The notes under the pieces were generated by a model. That model was not told the origin of the DNA. It did not search any database and was given only the letters and a program-made list of their open reading frames with translations. A stretch of 64,000 nt of DNA from Adiantum capillus-veneris (Eukaryota > Streptophyta > Polypodiopsida > Polypodiales > Pteridaceae). The number at the start of each line of letters is the position of its first letter. Position 1 is the stretch's first letter. Shown here in pieces: positions 23,503 to 35,308 of the stretch. The stretch is taken from assembly GCA_014529385.2 (NCBI GenBank), contig CM043966.1, positions 85,652,087 to 85,716,086 on the forward strand, in the 5' to 3' direction. Position numbers and translations under genes: made by a program.

Positions 23503-23851
23503 ATGTTGCGTCCTTCCAGGCATAGTCGCCAGTGTCGCCAGCACCAGCCTGCTCACTTTTTCCCATTTGGGTGAGCTTTGGTGAGCGCCAACAGGTTGAC
23601 TAATACTTTGGGAGGACTTGAAGAGCTTAGTGTGCTCAAAATTTTAATTCGAGCTCATTTTGGCCTCCGTTTTCACTACAGGCAATACTACACCGGCAAT
23701 TTCGTCCTTTTGTGCAGAATTTATGTCAGTGCAATTATCTATAGAACAGGTCCCTTACAGTCCTCTTTGGGTTGTGCTACATAGCACGTGCTAGTCCTAC
23801 TTCGTTTTTCCTCCTTCCGGGCAGTTTTCATATCAGGTACAGTCAATCGCT

Positions 23852-24540
23852 ATGGTTGACAACAACACAGATGTTCTCAAGATGTTCGCTGCTGAGGATA
23901 AACTGGATGGGCCCTGGGGACAACTACCCAGTGTGGGCATACATGATGACACGTTCTTGAATCAAAGGGCGTTTGGAATGTTATGCAGGGCATTGATGTA
24001 CGTCGGCCTTTTATGGATACACGCTCTATTGAGGATGTTGCAGGTTTTGAAAGGTCTGTTGCTGCTAGAGTTGTTTTGCCTACGGCTAAGCAATCTCATT
24101 GGAATGTTAGAGATGCGCAAGCTCATGCTTTGATTGCATTATCTGTGAAGCGTACTATTACTCCTCACATTCGCTCGACAAAATCAGCAAAACAGGCTTG
24201 GATACTCTGGCTGATCTTTATGCAAGTCGCAATGAGGCTAAAATTGCATTGTTGCGTAAAGAGGTAGAGGCGAAGATTATGCAAGAAGAAGATAACATGG
24301 AACACTTTCCTTGCTCGTATCAAGGATATTAATGAGCAACTCATTTCTGCAGACAAAGTCATTTCTGACATTTCACTTGTGCAGATTGTTCTCGATGCAT
24401 TGCCAAACTCTTACCAGACTTTTGCTAGTACTTAGAGACTTATGACCCAAGGAAAACCTAGTGTTGTCAAGTTTGATGCATTATGCACATTGTTGTTGCA
24501 AGAGTCACTTTCAAGAAAGAACAGGGGTTCAAGTCAACTT
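23852..24540 (+). pseudogene. Ty1/copia gag, N-terminal part (UBN2-type), frameshifted
   Basis: The frame starts MVDNNTDVLKMFAAEDKLDG. With two or three frameshifts it continues through GDNYPVWAYMM, WNVRDAQAHALIALSV and KEVEAKIMQEEDNMEHFL to VLDALPNSYQTF. These are the features of copia gag (UBN2 family): the W-x-W/A-like start, the helical core and ALP..Y/F. The zinc knuckle is absent here, but a copia zinc knuckle of matching type lies at 42889-42945. The two are probably halves of one element split by later insertions. Confidence 0.8.
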
Positions 24541-24699
24541 CGCTTCGGTGCACACTTTTGACCAATCTATCATGGTGAATGATTAACCTTTAATTTAGGA
24601 AAAAGTTGCATAAAACGTCTGGTTTAAATGTATTTAGCCAATGCTAAACGTTAATCTATTTTCTCTGCACGCATGCGTACATATGCAGTTGACCAGACT
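24541..24699. other. AT-rich DNA of unknown origin (continues at 26462-26563)
   Basis: This is non-coding DNA between the copia gag and the retroposon. With 26462-26563 it forms the pre-insertion target of the ORF1-only retroposon. It may be an older insertion in the copia element. I could not find convincing terminal repeats. Confidence 0.4.
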
Positions 24700-24714
24700 T
24701 GCTAATCACAAGTT
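24700..24714. repeat. 15-bp target-site duplication, left copy
   Basis: TGCTAATCACAAGTT here is repeated exactly at 26447-26461. Confidence 0.9.
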
Positions 24715-24880
24715 TTTTCTTTTTTCCCAAAAGAGAAAATCTTTCTATTAAAATCACCTCAAGGGCACAGACCCCAAGGTAGAATTACATCAGAATAATA
24801 CAGAGAGAACACCATAAATGGTATCACCAAAAAATAAAAACCTAGGGCAATCTAAGATACAAGATTGCCTCAAATCAAGG

Positions 24881-25991
24881 CTAGATATGGGGGTTAAGTC
24901 TTGAAGACCTCCTAGGCGTCTTCAAAGACTCAGCAGACTTCTTAGTGCTTTCTACCAAAGAAGGAAAATACCGCTCATAAGCTGAATTTATGCCTTCGGA
25001 ACTGCTGCTTATATCCAAATCAATGCCCTGAGAATCAACTGGCGGATCGTGAAGAGCTGGTGAAGAAGTAGTATCCGAGGAGAGAGGAGAAACATTTTCT
25101 CTTCTTCTATACGCAAGCTTTGGAGCCTTTGTTCTCCTAGCTCGTCGTCTTCTTTTCTTCCCTTCCTTCCTCCTAGCTTTCTCTGCTTCACTTCTTCTCC
25201 TTACCAAGTGATCTTCCAATCCCCCATTCGCATGAAGTGCCTCTTGTTTTGAAGCTTGTTGCCTTTGATCAGGAGAAATCCTGCGTCGAGTACAATCTGC
25301 AGCAACATGGCCTTTTCTGCCACAAACAAAGCAGTGACCAAGAAGACCAATGAAGAAAACCCTCTGTAAAATTTCTCCCCCATGAATGGTCGGGAGCGAA
25401 ATAAATTGCGGAGGGTTCTTCGCCAAGGATTGTGCGATCCTCATCATCAGGAATTGCAGCATCTCCAACCACAAAACCCATACATCTCCCAGTTTCATTA
25501 ACATGCGGAGCAAATTCTGGAATAAGTCCTGGGAATCTAGCTGTAACTGCAGTTCCACCTACAAGTCCATTTAGATCCATTCCCTGTGTCCATTTGGCAA
25601 GAAAGCCTATGGCAAAATGAAAGTCCACAGGGCCCTGTGCTAAGACCTCCATGGCTTGACTTTCAGACTCAAACTGCAACCTGAAGAAGCCTCTCCCGAG
25701 AGGGGAGACATTCACAATCTTAAAATTGACGTGAAGAAGTGAGGCTTGAAAATAGTCCTTCAATAGCCTTGCTGAGCATAGACTTCCCACCACTTTACAG
25801 GCCAAAGAACAGGACTCCAAGCTTACGGTAGATTCGTGAATGGCGCGCAAGGTGTCAGAAGAAAGATGAATACCTATTGCAGAAGCGGAAGGGGGGGGTT
25901 GGAGGGCCTCATAAGGGTCTCTTGAAAAGGTTCCTCGAAGAGGAACGTCCGCCCCTGCAGCATCCATCTCCTTCCTGACATAGCTCTCCAT
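24881..25991 (-). pseudogene. DUF4283-like / CCHC zinc-knuckle protein (LINE ORF1 type), one frameshift
   Basis: The likely start is the Met at 25989-25991 (MESYVRKEMDAAG). The upstream extension to 26189 is proline-rich translation of a minisatellite. Residues about 80-150 (HVNFKIVNVSPLGRGFFRLQ, then EVLAQGPVDFHFAIGFL and KWTQGM) match the DUF4283 pattern of plant LINE ORF1 proteins. Near 25384 a C-run indel shifts the frame. The second frame holds the CCHC knuckle CFVCGRKGHVAADC, then a basic Arg/Lys-rich stretch and a Ser-rich C-terminus ending in TAG at 24881. Such proteins bind nucleic acid. With only one frameshift in a homopolymer run, the gene may be intact in the organism if the indel is a sequencing error. 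Confidence 0.75.
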
Positions 25992-26009
25992 ATCAATCCT
26001 TTTGTAGCT

Positions 26010-26375
26010 GGGGGGGTGGGGGGGGGGATAGGCGACTAGGAGGGGAGGGCAAGGGTAATGAGGCGAGCAACTAGGGATGGACGAGGTAGGGATGGGAGGC
26101 GAGCTGGGAGAGGGGGGGGGGGGGGGGGGGGGGGGGAGAGGAGGGGATAGGCGACTAGGAGGGAAGGGCAAGGGTAAGGAGGCGAGCAACTAGGGATGGG
26201 CGAGGTAGGGATGGGAGGCGAGCTGGGAGGGGGGGGGGGGGGGGGGGGGGGGGGTGTATATGGCGAGGGCAGCAGGCAGGGTAGGCGAGGGTCTTAAGCT
26301 ATGGTGAGGGCAACAGGCAGGGTAGGCGATTAGGTAGGGAGGGCCAAGGCAGGGGGGGGGGGGGGGCGAGCGGGG
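26010..26375. repeat. G-rich minisatellite with poly-G tracts
   Basis: Two units of about 119 bp (starting near 26028 and 26147) contain ATAGGCGACTAGGAGG and GCGAGCAACTAGGGATGG. They are separated by G runs of more than 20 bases. It lies in the 5' leader of the retroposon. The G runs could form quadruplexes and are also sites where sequencing errors are likely. Confidence 0.8.
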
Positions 26376-26446
26376 GGGGTGAGGTGAGGGAGCAGGTGGG
26401 GATGGCGATGGAAGCTACAGGATATCAGTGCGCGGCAATAAAAGTA

Positions 26447-26461
26447 TGCTAATCACAAGTT
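26447..26461. repeat. 15-bp target-site duplication, right copy
   Basis: Identical to 24700-24714. Confidence 0.9.
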
Positions 26462-26558
26462 AAGTGTTGCGTAATAAAAAACAAAGCTCAGTAGGCGTTT
26501 AATAAACCAACCTCCAGCCTCAATGTTAAGATAGTAAAAAGGAAACGTTCTTACCATA

Positions 26559-26563
26559 CCAAA
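26559..26563. repeat. Candidate 5-bp target duplication of the rearranged gypsy composite (left)
   Basis: CCAAA directly precedes the LTR start at 26564, and the same five bases follow the point (42590) where family-A homology ends. Five bp is the duplication length seen for the nested B element. A five-base match can also occur by chance. Confidence 0.5.
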
Positions 26564-28020
26564 TGTCACCAGCGTGTGACTACTATCTATCCTTTTTGTT
26601 GATTTCTTTCTTATTATCTATTTACTTTCACTTTTTGGAAACACCCCTCGGGAAATCTAACTGCCCTGCATTGCATAGCTAGTGTGGAACTGTCCAGAGG
26701 GAGTCCAGGCCTGAGGGCAAGAGAGCACTAAGGTTGGACAAGGACTATGGTTAGCCAAGTGGGGTCATTGACTAGCCAAAGTGGAATCCTTTGCTACAGA
26801 GGCTACATTTCAGTTCTGGATGTGGCCGCAGTGTACAAAGAGGGTCGGATGACCTAGAAAGATACAATGGCAGTATCTCCTAAAATTTAGGGAACTGCTA
26901 TTTTGGGACCTGAAAATGTGTTGACGTCATTACCTCCGGAATGACAAGGGGAACATTTTCTTACTCTGCCGTGAAGTCAACTGGGCAACCGGTTGGGATA
27001 TTTTTAGACGGCAACCCCGAAACGGGAAAATGCTTATAAATGTGCCAAGTGGCACCTTCTGGTGCACTTGCCTCATGCAACAAGAAGTGGCGCTGAATTT
27101 AGGAGGGGGAGAGCCTCATTTTCAGTTTTTGTCACAGGTTAAGAGCTATGGAGTGCTTGCTTTCCCTCTTATGCACAGTGCGGTGCCAGGAGTGATGCCC
27201 TGCACGCTACGCACTGCCCTCTCTCTCCCCTTTGGCAGTATGTTATGCCCCTCTAGTGGGCTCTTCATTTGACCAATGTACAGTTGTGTGGGTTCATGCG
27301 CGATTGCCGAGGCAAGAGCCTCTTGCACAGGTACTGGATTACCTAGCGGCTAATCCCCCCGCAGGTACAGGTGAATTCGGAGAGGTTTCACGCCAGAAAT
27401 CTCGTCCGATTCAAAGGGCAAGTAGCCCTACAGGTGCGGGAGCTCGAGGACTTGCTACGGATGCGACCGGCACGCGAAACGGAACCCGAAGCAGTAAATT
27501 ACAGCCTGCTGTGTATTTTTGCAGGTTTAGGGTTTTGGCCCTAAACGGACCCTAATACCCCCAGGAGGTTCGGGGACGCGAGGGGACCGCTGTACAGGTG
27601 ATCTGGCGCATTTTCGGGGCTGAAAACAGAGAATTCAGTGTGCTGCAGATTCTCGCCAGGTTTTGCAAAGTGCCCGTATGCGTCGTGAAAGTCATTTAAT
27701 GCGTGGGAATACTGACCGTGAAGGGTTCTAGTACAGCTATGCTGCCGAAATCGGGCTGGAACAGTGGAAATTCAGCCGAGTTTGTGCGGGGCAGCGTGTA
27801 GGGATCCACAACGTTTATTCCCTCTTTTGAACAATAAAGAAATACCGAGAGGGGCGCCTAAGTTAGGGGCCAATCTGGTGTCGGTCTACTCATACAGGTG
27901 CAATCTAGCAGCCTGTATCCCTCTCCCCTTTGTTGTGTCTTGAAAGTACAGGTAAAATAGACGACTAATAATGGGTGAAAGCTAAATCAAGGTTTAAAGT
28001 AAAGTCTACCGCCCTTTTTA
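26564..28020 (+). repeat. Family-A LTR, plus orientation (left arm of palindrome)
   Basis: The LTR starts TGTCACCAGC and runs to ACCGCCCTTTTT, losing about 16-20 bases of its 3' end at the palindrome centre. A TATAAA lies at 27035-27040, with AATAAA and the conserved block (27839-27858, one mismatch) downstream. It is nearly identical to the inverted LTR that follows. Both share a U3 segment around 26930-27130 that the LTR at 718-2193 lacks. Confidence 0.9.
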
Positions 28021-29496
28021 GAAACCGGCCTGTTCAATCCAAAAAGGGCGGTAGACTTTACTTCAAACCTTGATTTAGCTTTCACCCATTATTAGTCGTC
28101 TATTTTACCTGTAATTTCAAGACACAACAAAGGGGAGAGGGATACAGGCTGCTAGATTGCACCTGTATGAGTAGACCGACACCAGATTGGCCCCTAACTT
28201 AGGCGCCCCTTTCGGTATTTCTTTATTGTTCAAAAGAGGGAATAAACGTTGTGGTTCCCTACAAGCTGCCCCGCACAAACTCGGCTGAATTTCCACTGTT
28301 CCAGCCCGATTTCGGCAGCATAGCTGTACTAGAACCCTTCACGGTCAGTATTCCCACGCATTAAATGACTTTCCCGACGCATACGGACACTTTGCAAAAC
28401 CTGGTGAGAATCTGCAGCACACTGAATTCTCTGTTTTCAGCCCCGAAAATGCGCCAGATCACCTGTACAGCGGTCCCCTTGCGTCCCCAAACCTCCTGGG
28501 GGTATTAGGGTCCGTTTAGGGCCAAAACCCTAAACCTGCAAACATACACAGCAGGCTGTAATTTACTGCTTCGGGCTCCGTTTCGCGTGCCGGTCGCATC
28601 CGTAGCAAGTCCTTGAGCTCCCGCACCTGTAGGGCTACTTGCCCTTTGAATCGGACGAGATTTCTGGCGTGAAACCTCTCCGAATTCACCTGTACCTGCG
28701 GGGGGATTAGCCGCTAGCTAATCCAGTACTTGTGCAAGAGGCTCTTGCCTTGGCAATCGCACATGAACCCACACAACTGTACATTGCTCAAATGAAGAGC
28801 CCACTAGAGGGGCATAACATACTGCCAAAGGGGAGAGAGAGGGCAGTGCGTAGCGTGCAGGGCATCACTCCTGGCACCGCACTGTGCATAAGAGGGAAAG
28901 CAAGCACTCCATAGCTCTTAACCTGTGACAAAAACTGAAAATGAGGCTCTCCCCCTCCTAAATTCAGCGCCACTTCTTGTTGCATGAGGCAAGTGCACCA
29001 GAAGGTGCCACTTGGCACATTTATAAGCATTTTCCCGTTTCGGGGTTGCCGTCTAAAAATATCCCAACCGGTTGCCCAGTTGACTTCACGGCAGAGTAAG
29101 AAAATGTTCCCCTTGTCATTCCGGAGGTAATGACGTCAACACATTTTCAGGTCCCAAAATAGCAGTTCCCTAAATTTTAGGAGATACTGCCATTGTATCT
29201 TTCTAGGTCATCCGACCCTCTTTGTACACTGCGGCCACATCCAGAACTGAAATGTAGCCTCTGTAGCAAAGGATTCCACTTTGGCTAGTCAATGACCCCA
29301 CTTGGCTAACCATAGTCCTTGTACAACCTTAGTGTTCTCTTGCCCTCAGGCTTGGACTCCCTCTGGACAGCTCCACACTAGCTATGCAATGCAGGGCAGT
29401 TAGATTTCCCGAGGGGTGTTTCCAAAAAGTGAAAGTAAATAGATAATAAGAAAGAAATCAACAAAAAGGATAGATAGTAGTCACACGCTGGTGACA
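28021..29496 (-). repeat. Family-A LTR, minus orientation (right arm of palindrome)
   Basis: In reverse orientation it starts at 29496 (TGTCACCAGC) and ends at the palindrome centre with GCCGGTTTC. TATAAA on the minus strand is at 29020-29025 and the conserved block is at 28202-28221. A polypurine tract (reverse complement, 29499-29507) precedes it, so it is the 3' LTR of the inverted segment. Confidence 0.9.
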
Positions 29497-30069
29497 TACC
29501 CCCCTCTTGAAATCTCAAACGTCCTCGTTTGCATCTATGTCGTACATGCTTACTGTCAACACTGATGTATTCAACACCTGTCGACACATATACGACACAT
29601 ACATGCTCATTGTCAACCCTGGTGTATTCAACACCTCGTCGACTCATGTATTGCCTGCGTGTGAACCCTGTCTCAATGACATAGTGGTAGCTGCGCACTG
29701 TGCCATTGCTTTGAGTCACTAACTTTCCAATGACAAAATGGTAGCTGCACATTTTGCCACTGTCTTATAGTACACGTTGGATCCCGTAACACTTTCGAGC
29801 ATACCCAAACCGACAGTTTAAGAATGCAGTTACACATGTACTCTTCAATAGAAGCAATCACTGTATCCTTGACAAACTGACAAGAATTACTCACTTCTAT
29901 AGCACTAACCAAACTTTTGGACATTCCATAAGAGCAATTGCCAAACTGACAATCTGTACAGCTCTAACATTCATGTAACAGGTATTTGATTTGAGCTCAC
30001 TTTAAATACCATGTACATCATTTGTTTCAGAAGCCATTGTCACACTAACAATCCATTTAGCTTTGAAAC
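29497..30069 (-). other. Inverted family-A 3' tail and polypurine tract
   Basis: This is the reverse-complement counterpart of 145-717, with the same two pairs of short direct repeats and the TTGAAATCTC/CCCCCTCTTG polypurine complement next to the LTR. Confidence 0.8.
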
Positions 30070-30733
30070 TCAAGGGGTCAAGGTAGGTTGCAAATCCAAA
30101 GCTTCCAGGTAAAGTGATAACACAGTTGGTGACTCTGCAAGTTCACCTTCTTCCATCCACTTAGCATCCATTGGTGGATAGTTTCTGAACTTTACCAAGT
30201 AATGCCTAGCAACCTTGCCTTTCACTTTCCTTTCTTTGTGTGCCAAAATCTGTTCAGGGACCAAGATCTCGTCAAGTTCCTCAACTTCCGGCTAATCTTC
30301 AGCTGGCATATCTTCTGGCACATCACCCACATAGGGTCTTAGAAGACTCACATGAAACGCATTGTGAATCTTCCAACTGTCAAGCAATTTCAGCCTATAT
30401 GCAACATCACTGATTATGTCGCATACTTGAAAACGCCCATAGTAACGCATGCTGAGCTTTGGAAACAGTCTTTCCTTGCCCTTCATCTTCTTTAACCTTT
30501 CCTTTTCAAAGCGTAAAACCACCCAATCACCAAGTGAATATACCACTTCACGACGGTGACGATCAGCTGCTTTCTTTTGCTTTGCCTGAGTCCTTTCTAA
30601 GGCCACTTTGACCTTCTTGTACATTTCATCCATGTCCTGAACATACTTATCTGCTTCAAATATCTTGTCCTTTGTATGCAGTATGGGAGGAACTTTCTTG
30701 CCACCTTCAACTATCTCAAAAGGTGCCTTGCAA
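30070..30733 (-). pseudogene. Inverted family-A integrase C-terminus with chromodomain
   Basis: The minus-strand frames 30292-30633 and 30070-30264 are almost identical to the plus-strand polyprotein end at 41700-42330. They include SLGDWVVLRF, RLFPKLSMRYYG and the chromodomain YLVKFRNYPP. An in-frame stop separates them (near 30289-30292). The segment begins abruptly at GCAAGGCACC (30733) and is joined three bases later to the gag start on the other strand. Confidence 0.85.
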
Positions 30734-30735
30734 TT

Positions 30736-32581
30736 ATGGCTGACAGACCAGATGATGTGACTGAAGAGGTTTCCTCTTCACAGGGTCAACAGACACATGA
30801 AGTGGGTGAGTCCTCAAGACCTCCACAAACAGATGACGATATATTCAGGACCCAGTTGGCTACTGCTGTGGCTATGTTCACACAAGTAATGCAGAATCCA
30901 AGGTTTTTAGCTTTTCTGCAACCTCCTGTTCCGTCTCAGCAAGTTGGGTCACTGGATCATATTCAAAAGCCTGTTAAGGCTCGAGCACAGGTGATTCATA
31001 CCGCACAGTCAATGGAAACACCTGTACACTTGACGGAGAACATGCAGTCTCCACAACCTATGCCTAAGGTGCAAGAACAGGTGGCTGAGATGCCAGTCTT
31101 TCAAGCTGTACCAGTTCAGCCCGCCACCTTTCAGCAGCCTATAGCTGGTTCTAATGGGCAGGGAAGCAACCTACAGGCTATGCAACAGGTCTTCCCACCA
31201 CTTTCAGTACACCCTGGCTATTTTGGAGGTGGATCGGTATTCCAGAGCATGGCTGGTCATGCACCTGGAAATCAGTTTTACACGCCAGGAACAGTGTTCG
31301 GGGGTGCTCAAACGATGATGCCTAACCCCATGTATGGTGTCACGGGCATGCTACCAGGGTTTCAGAGCACTCACGGCCAATTTGGGATGTCACAGGCAAA
31401 TTTTGGTATGGCTGGAATTACAAATCAGCAGCCAAATATGGCATTTCCAGGTCAAGTTAATAGCGGCCAAGGAGCACAGATGAACCCTAATAGTGTTCCC
31501 ATGTTTCAGTCACTTCCATATGACAATTTAACGCCGCTGGAGAGGCCAACTCCGTACAAAGAAGGTGGCAAAGGTGTGTCATTCACGACCTTTACAGGGT
31601 TTGATGACAGGAAGAAGGCTCTCTCATTCCTCCAGCAGTTTGATAAGGCCTATGCAAGGGGAAACTTTACAGAGGCTTCAAAGGTCCGCAAGGCAGCCAC
31701 TTTCTTGACAGGGAATGCGGGACAATGGTGGACAACTTTATTGCTTCAAGGGCAAGCTCCGTCCACATGGATTTACTTCAAGCAGATTTTTGCAGCAGCA
31801 TGGTTATCTGATGACTTTGAAGCAGATGTCATGACAGAATGGCACCAGCTTAATGCTGCCACTTGCAGAAATCTGGATGATTACAATCGGAAGTTTTGGA
31901 AAGCACTACTTCCAGTAACTTCCTATAGGTTTGTGCCATTGACAGAACAGATTGAAAAATACTGCTGTGGCCTACCCAAAGGATTGAGAAAATACTGCAC
32001 GAAGACAAAAGTCACTACTTTGACGCAGCTCATCGAGGTAGCAAACACTGGCAATGGTTTGCTCAAGGGAGAAGATTGTGAATGTAACACTGGCGTCAAG
32101 GCAGGATCAGGCAAAAAAAATTCAGCCAAGAAGCACGTTCTCAATGAGGCTCTTAAAGGGACTCAGGAGTCGGCCAACGCAGGGAAAGACAAAGCTACAG
32201 CTAAATCAGAAAAAGGACCAGCAAAGAAATGGAAAAGACGTTTTCCTCGCAAGTCAAAAGAGCAAAAGAAGGTCCTGAGGACAGAGAACAAATGCTTTAT
32301 ATGTGAGCAGCCTGGCCACATTGCTTACAATTGTCCTACAAAGAAAAGGCCAGCTGATTCTGATGACAAGGAAGACAAGAAAGGAAAGAAGCCCATGGCT
32401 GGTCTAGTGCCAGATATGGTGGGCGACAAGCCAAATTCAAATGCAAGTGAGCTTTGCAGAGCATGGGGAAAGGTTAGGGATCAAACAGTGCTTATTTTCT
32501 TTGATCCAGGTGCCAAAGCAAACTTCATTTCCCCAGAATTGGCTTCAAAGTTGGGAATCAGACCTGAAGAGATGGGGTATA
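30736..32581 (+). CDS. Family-A gypsy gag and protease start (interrupted by element B)
   Basis: The ATG at 30736 begins MADRPDDVTEEVSSS, as in the intact copy at 59342. Residues about 95-290 are low-complexity and rich in Gly, Gln, Met, Phe, Asn and Pro. The gag core follows (KALSFLQQFDKAYARGNF, then GQWWTTLLLQGQAPSTWIYF, residues 313-365). Then come a Lys-rich stretch and a CCHC knuckle CFICEQPGHIAYNC. The protease begins with FFDPGAKANFISPELA. The frame is cut after EEMGY by the family-B insertion and resumes at 39117 in the compatible frame. Gag forms the virus-like particle; the knuckle binds element RNA. There is no stop between gag and pol. Confidence 0.9.
32577..32581. repeat. Target-site duplication of element B (left)
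   Basis: GTATA here corresponds to ATATA at 39112-39116 (one mismatch). The uninterrupted relative at 61260-61270 has a single copy at this codon position. Confidence 0.8.
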
Positions 32582-33141
32582 TGTCACAAAGTGATGACGT
32601 GGCGGACAGCAGAAACCCTAATTTCTGCCAGAAACCCTAAAATTCCTGCAAACCCTAATTTTTGCCAAAAACCCTAAATTCCGGAAATCGATGGAGGCGG
32701 ATTATTATAAATTTTTTTATTTTTTTTTATTTTTTTTTGGAAAACGATGAGCGACGCGAATTTTGCTTTTGCTTTTTTTTTTATTAAAAAAAGAGAAAAG
32801 ACTCTCTAAGAGAGAGAGAACTGATACTTTTGATTTTAAAAGCTTTTGGGGCTCTGCTTTTGGGCATCCCTTGTAACCTTTAAATTAGTGGTGAGGGCCT
32901 CACTTCTCGGAGCATCTGGACGCAGAGTCTGAGAGTGAAAACCTACCGCTCTCTTGTACTTTGATGATTGATTAATATAAAAAGAAATACCGAAAGGGGC
33001 GCCAGTCTTTGGGGCCAATATCTCTAGGCACGGAACTCCGCCGGGCCAGTGCAAATCTATTGTGATCTGTGAATTGTTTTGAAGTGGTTATTTGGTGCTG
33101 TCGCGGTTGATTCTTGACTTGGAGTGTCCAAGTTTGTTACA
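32582..33141 (+). repeat. Family-B 5' LTR (560 bp)
   Basis: TGTCACAAAG...GTTTGTTACA ends. It contains repeated AAACCCTAA-like motifs near the start, a poly-T tract and the conserved block GAAATACCGAAAGGGGCGCC at 32984-33003. Confidence 0.95.
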
Positions 33142-33142
33142 G

Positions 33143-33154
33143 TGGTATCAGAGC
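33143..33154 (+). other. Family-B primer-binding site (tRNA-Met)
   Basis: TGGTATCAGAGC lies one base after the 5' LTR. Confidence 0.95.
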
Positions 33155-33212
33155 ACGGCCGATTTCTCTTCTACGGGAAATCCGATCCCCGAATTTTTTT
33201 TCCGCGGCACCT

Positions 33213-35052
33213 ATGGCTTCAGGCAATGATCAGTCGACTCCCTCTGCATCTGGAGATGCGGGCTGGGATCACAACGAAGATTCAGGCAGAGAGTATGGCC
33301 CGCCTTGGCCTACTTAGGCGGAGCGGCGAGAGATAGAGCGTCGCCAGTTGATCAGCGAGGCAACAATGATGATGCTCAATTTTGCCAAGGACCCGAAGAT
33401 GGCAAAATATATGAACCAGACCTCTTTGGAAGAGGTACAGATGGAGTGGCAGAGAACCACAACACCACTCCCGAAACCCGCTCTCAAGAAACCTTCTGCC
33501 TCCAAGAAATCTACGAAGAAGGAGCTGGAGAATGTGGTTGATGCACGGATTGCTCAGCTTTTCGACGTGCAAAAGAAAGGCAAAAAGCACGGCAAAAAGC
33601 AGAACAAAGGTACTGACTTCCCGGGATATTAGGGTCGTCAATCGACATTCGACAAAGCAAAGAAACGGAAGAAGCGTATTCGATTTGAAGGAGTACCCAG
33701 TTCTTCTTCTTCTTCTTCTAACAGTTCTTCTAGCTCCTCGGATTAGAGCGAAGAAGACAGAAAAAAAGCAAAAAGTGAAGCAAGACACAAAGCTTCGGAA
33801 AGGGCAAGAAAAAGGCAAAGAAGGCTACATCTCGCCCACAGATTGACAGTTCTACTGAGGACTCGTCTACTTACAGCTCAGACTCCGATGACGGAAAGTT
33901 TTATGCGAACAAGAAGAATTTTTTTTTTACAAAGCCAACCAGTATGACTTTCTCGAAGATAAAAGCAAGAAAGTCCGAGAGTTTAAGGAAGGTGGCCACT
34001 CGATCAAGTTTGATACTTTTCAGGATACTCAGATGCTTCGAAGGCTTTGTCTTTTATACAGCAGTTTGACATCGCTTTCGCGGGAGGACGCTATTCAGAG
34101 CACTCCAAGATTCGGAGAGCTGCCTCTTACTCTGAGGGGAATGCTCGTACTTGGTGGTCCACGCTTCTATTAAGCAAGACTGTGCCAGTTACATGGCTGA
34201 AATTCAAGAGGCTTTTTATTTCTTCTTGGTTGACTCAAGAGTTTGAGCGAGATATACGAGCTGCTTGGAACCATCTTCGGATGATCAAGAAAGATGCAAT
34301 CAATGCTTATTGTGAGAGATTCTGGAGCTCTTTTCTACCCGCCTCTTCATTCAAGAAGATCTCGTTCAGAGAACAGATTGAGCGGTTTACCTTGGGTCTA
34401 CCTACAGAGATCCGAGATCACTGCTTGGAACAGAAGTCAGCTTCTATTCAGGAGTTGATGAGTCATGCGAAGCGGGGCTTTGCCATTCACTCTGGCAGTC
34501 TGACCTACCCCACAGATGAGGCCATGACACAACGAGCCGAACAGATTTCTGGGAATGAAAGTAGAATGAAAAAGAGCAACCTAGAGAAAAAAAAAGGATG
34601 CACGACCCAAGCTTACTCCTGAGGAGAGAGCTCGCTTCATCAGAGAGGGGAAGTGCTTTGGATGCAGGAAACATGGACATATTTCCGCAAAGTGCCCTGA
34701 TAAGGCACAGAAAGAACAGAATGATAAAGACGACGACAGGTCTGAGAGTTCGAGAGCAGCTGAGGAATGTGGCAGAAAAGGCAGATAGAAAAGCAGAACT
34801 GGTACCACATGGCGTGGGACTTGCACCGAATCAAATGAATGAAAGTACAAACTTTGCCGTTTTTTTTTGGGGCAAAGTGAAGGATCAGGAAGCTCTTTTG
34901 AAGGAGCAAAGGCCAACTTCTTTTCACTTGGAATTGGCGGCTCGATTTGGAACTACGCCTGACAAACTGACGCCACAGGCGGAGGTAGTTCGACTGGCAC
35001 CCGGATGGGATGTTGCCATTACACCGAGCATTGGCAAACTTTGTTTGCAATG
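33213..35052 (+). pseudogene. Family-B gag-protease, frameshifted
   Basis: The frame starts MASGNDQSTPSASGDAG, with an early TAG at 33316. Pieces in all three frames give a Lys-rich and Ser-rich N-terminus, the gag core at 34047-34622 (KALSFIQQFDIAFAGGRY, then TWWSTLLLSKTVPVTWLKF), a CCHC knuckle CFGCRKHGHISAKC near 34651-34692 and a protease remnant (34860-35052). The protease motif reads FEGAK rather than the FDPGAK of family A, so its catalytic Asp is not preserved. At least four frame changes make it non-functional. Confidence 0.85.
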
Positions 35053-35308
35053 ACAGGGGTGTTCAGGGCACGCGAGTGACGTTCTACTCGGGATCCCTTG
35101 GTACCACAAGAACTACGCCGTGGTTGACTAGCGGGCCGAGAAAGCGACTTTGATAAATGAAGAGCTTAGAGATTGTACTTGATGAACTTCAGTTTTCTTA
35201 CTCATTCTTTTGGGAGAACTTAATGATGGATAAAAGGTTGAATATGTTTTGACCTGAAGAAAAGAACGCCAAGATTTTATTTTATTTTTTTCTCCACGCT
35301 CATGCCGA

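Larger units (their letters stand above)
24715..26446 (-). mobile_element. ORF1-only non-LTR retroposon with 15-bp target-site duplication
   Basis: The 1732-bp insertion is bounded by a perfect 15-bp direct repeat (24700-24714 and 26447-26461). On the minus strand it ends in an A-rich tail (reverse complement of TTTTCTTTTTTCCC), as expected of LINE-type target-primed insertion. It carries a 5' leader with C-rich minisatellite, a DUF4283-like plus zinc-knuckle reading frame and a 3' UTR. There is no endonuclease or reverse transcriptase. It is therefore either a non-autonomous LINE derivative or a retro-copied host transcript. Confidence 0.8.

Noticed and set aside
25991-26189. Proline-rich N-terminal extension of the DUF4283-like protein
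   Set aside because: It is encoded by poly-C minisatellite sequence; the Met at 25991 is a better start.
26010-26375. CRISPR-like array
   Set aside because: The repeats are G-rich minisatellite units with poly-G spacers in plant DNA, without regular unique spacers.
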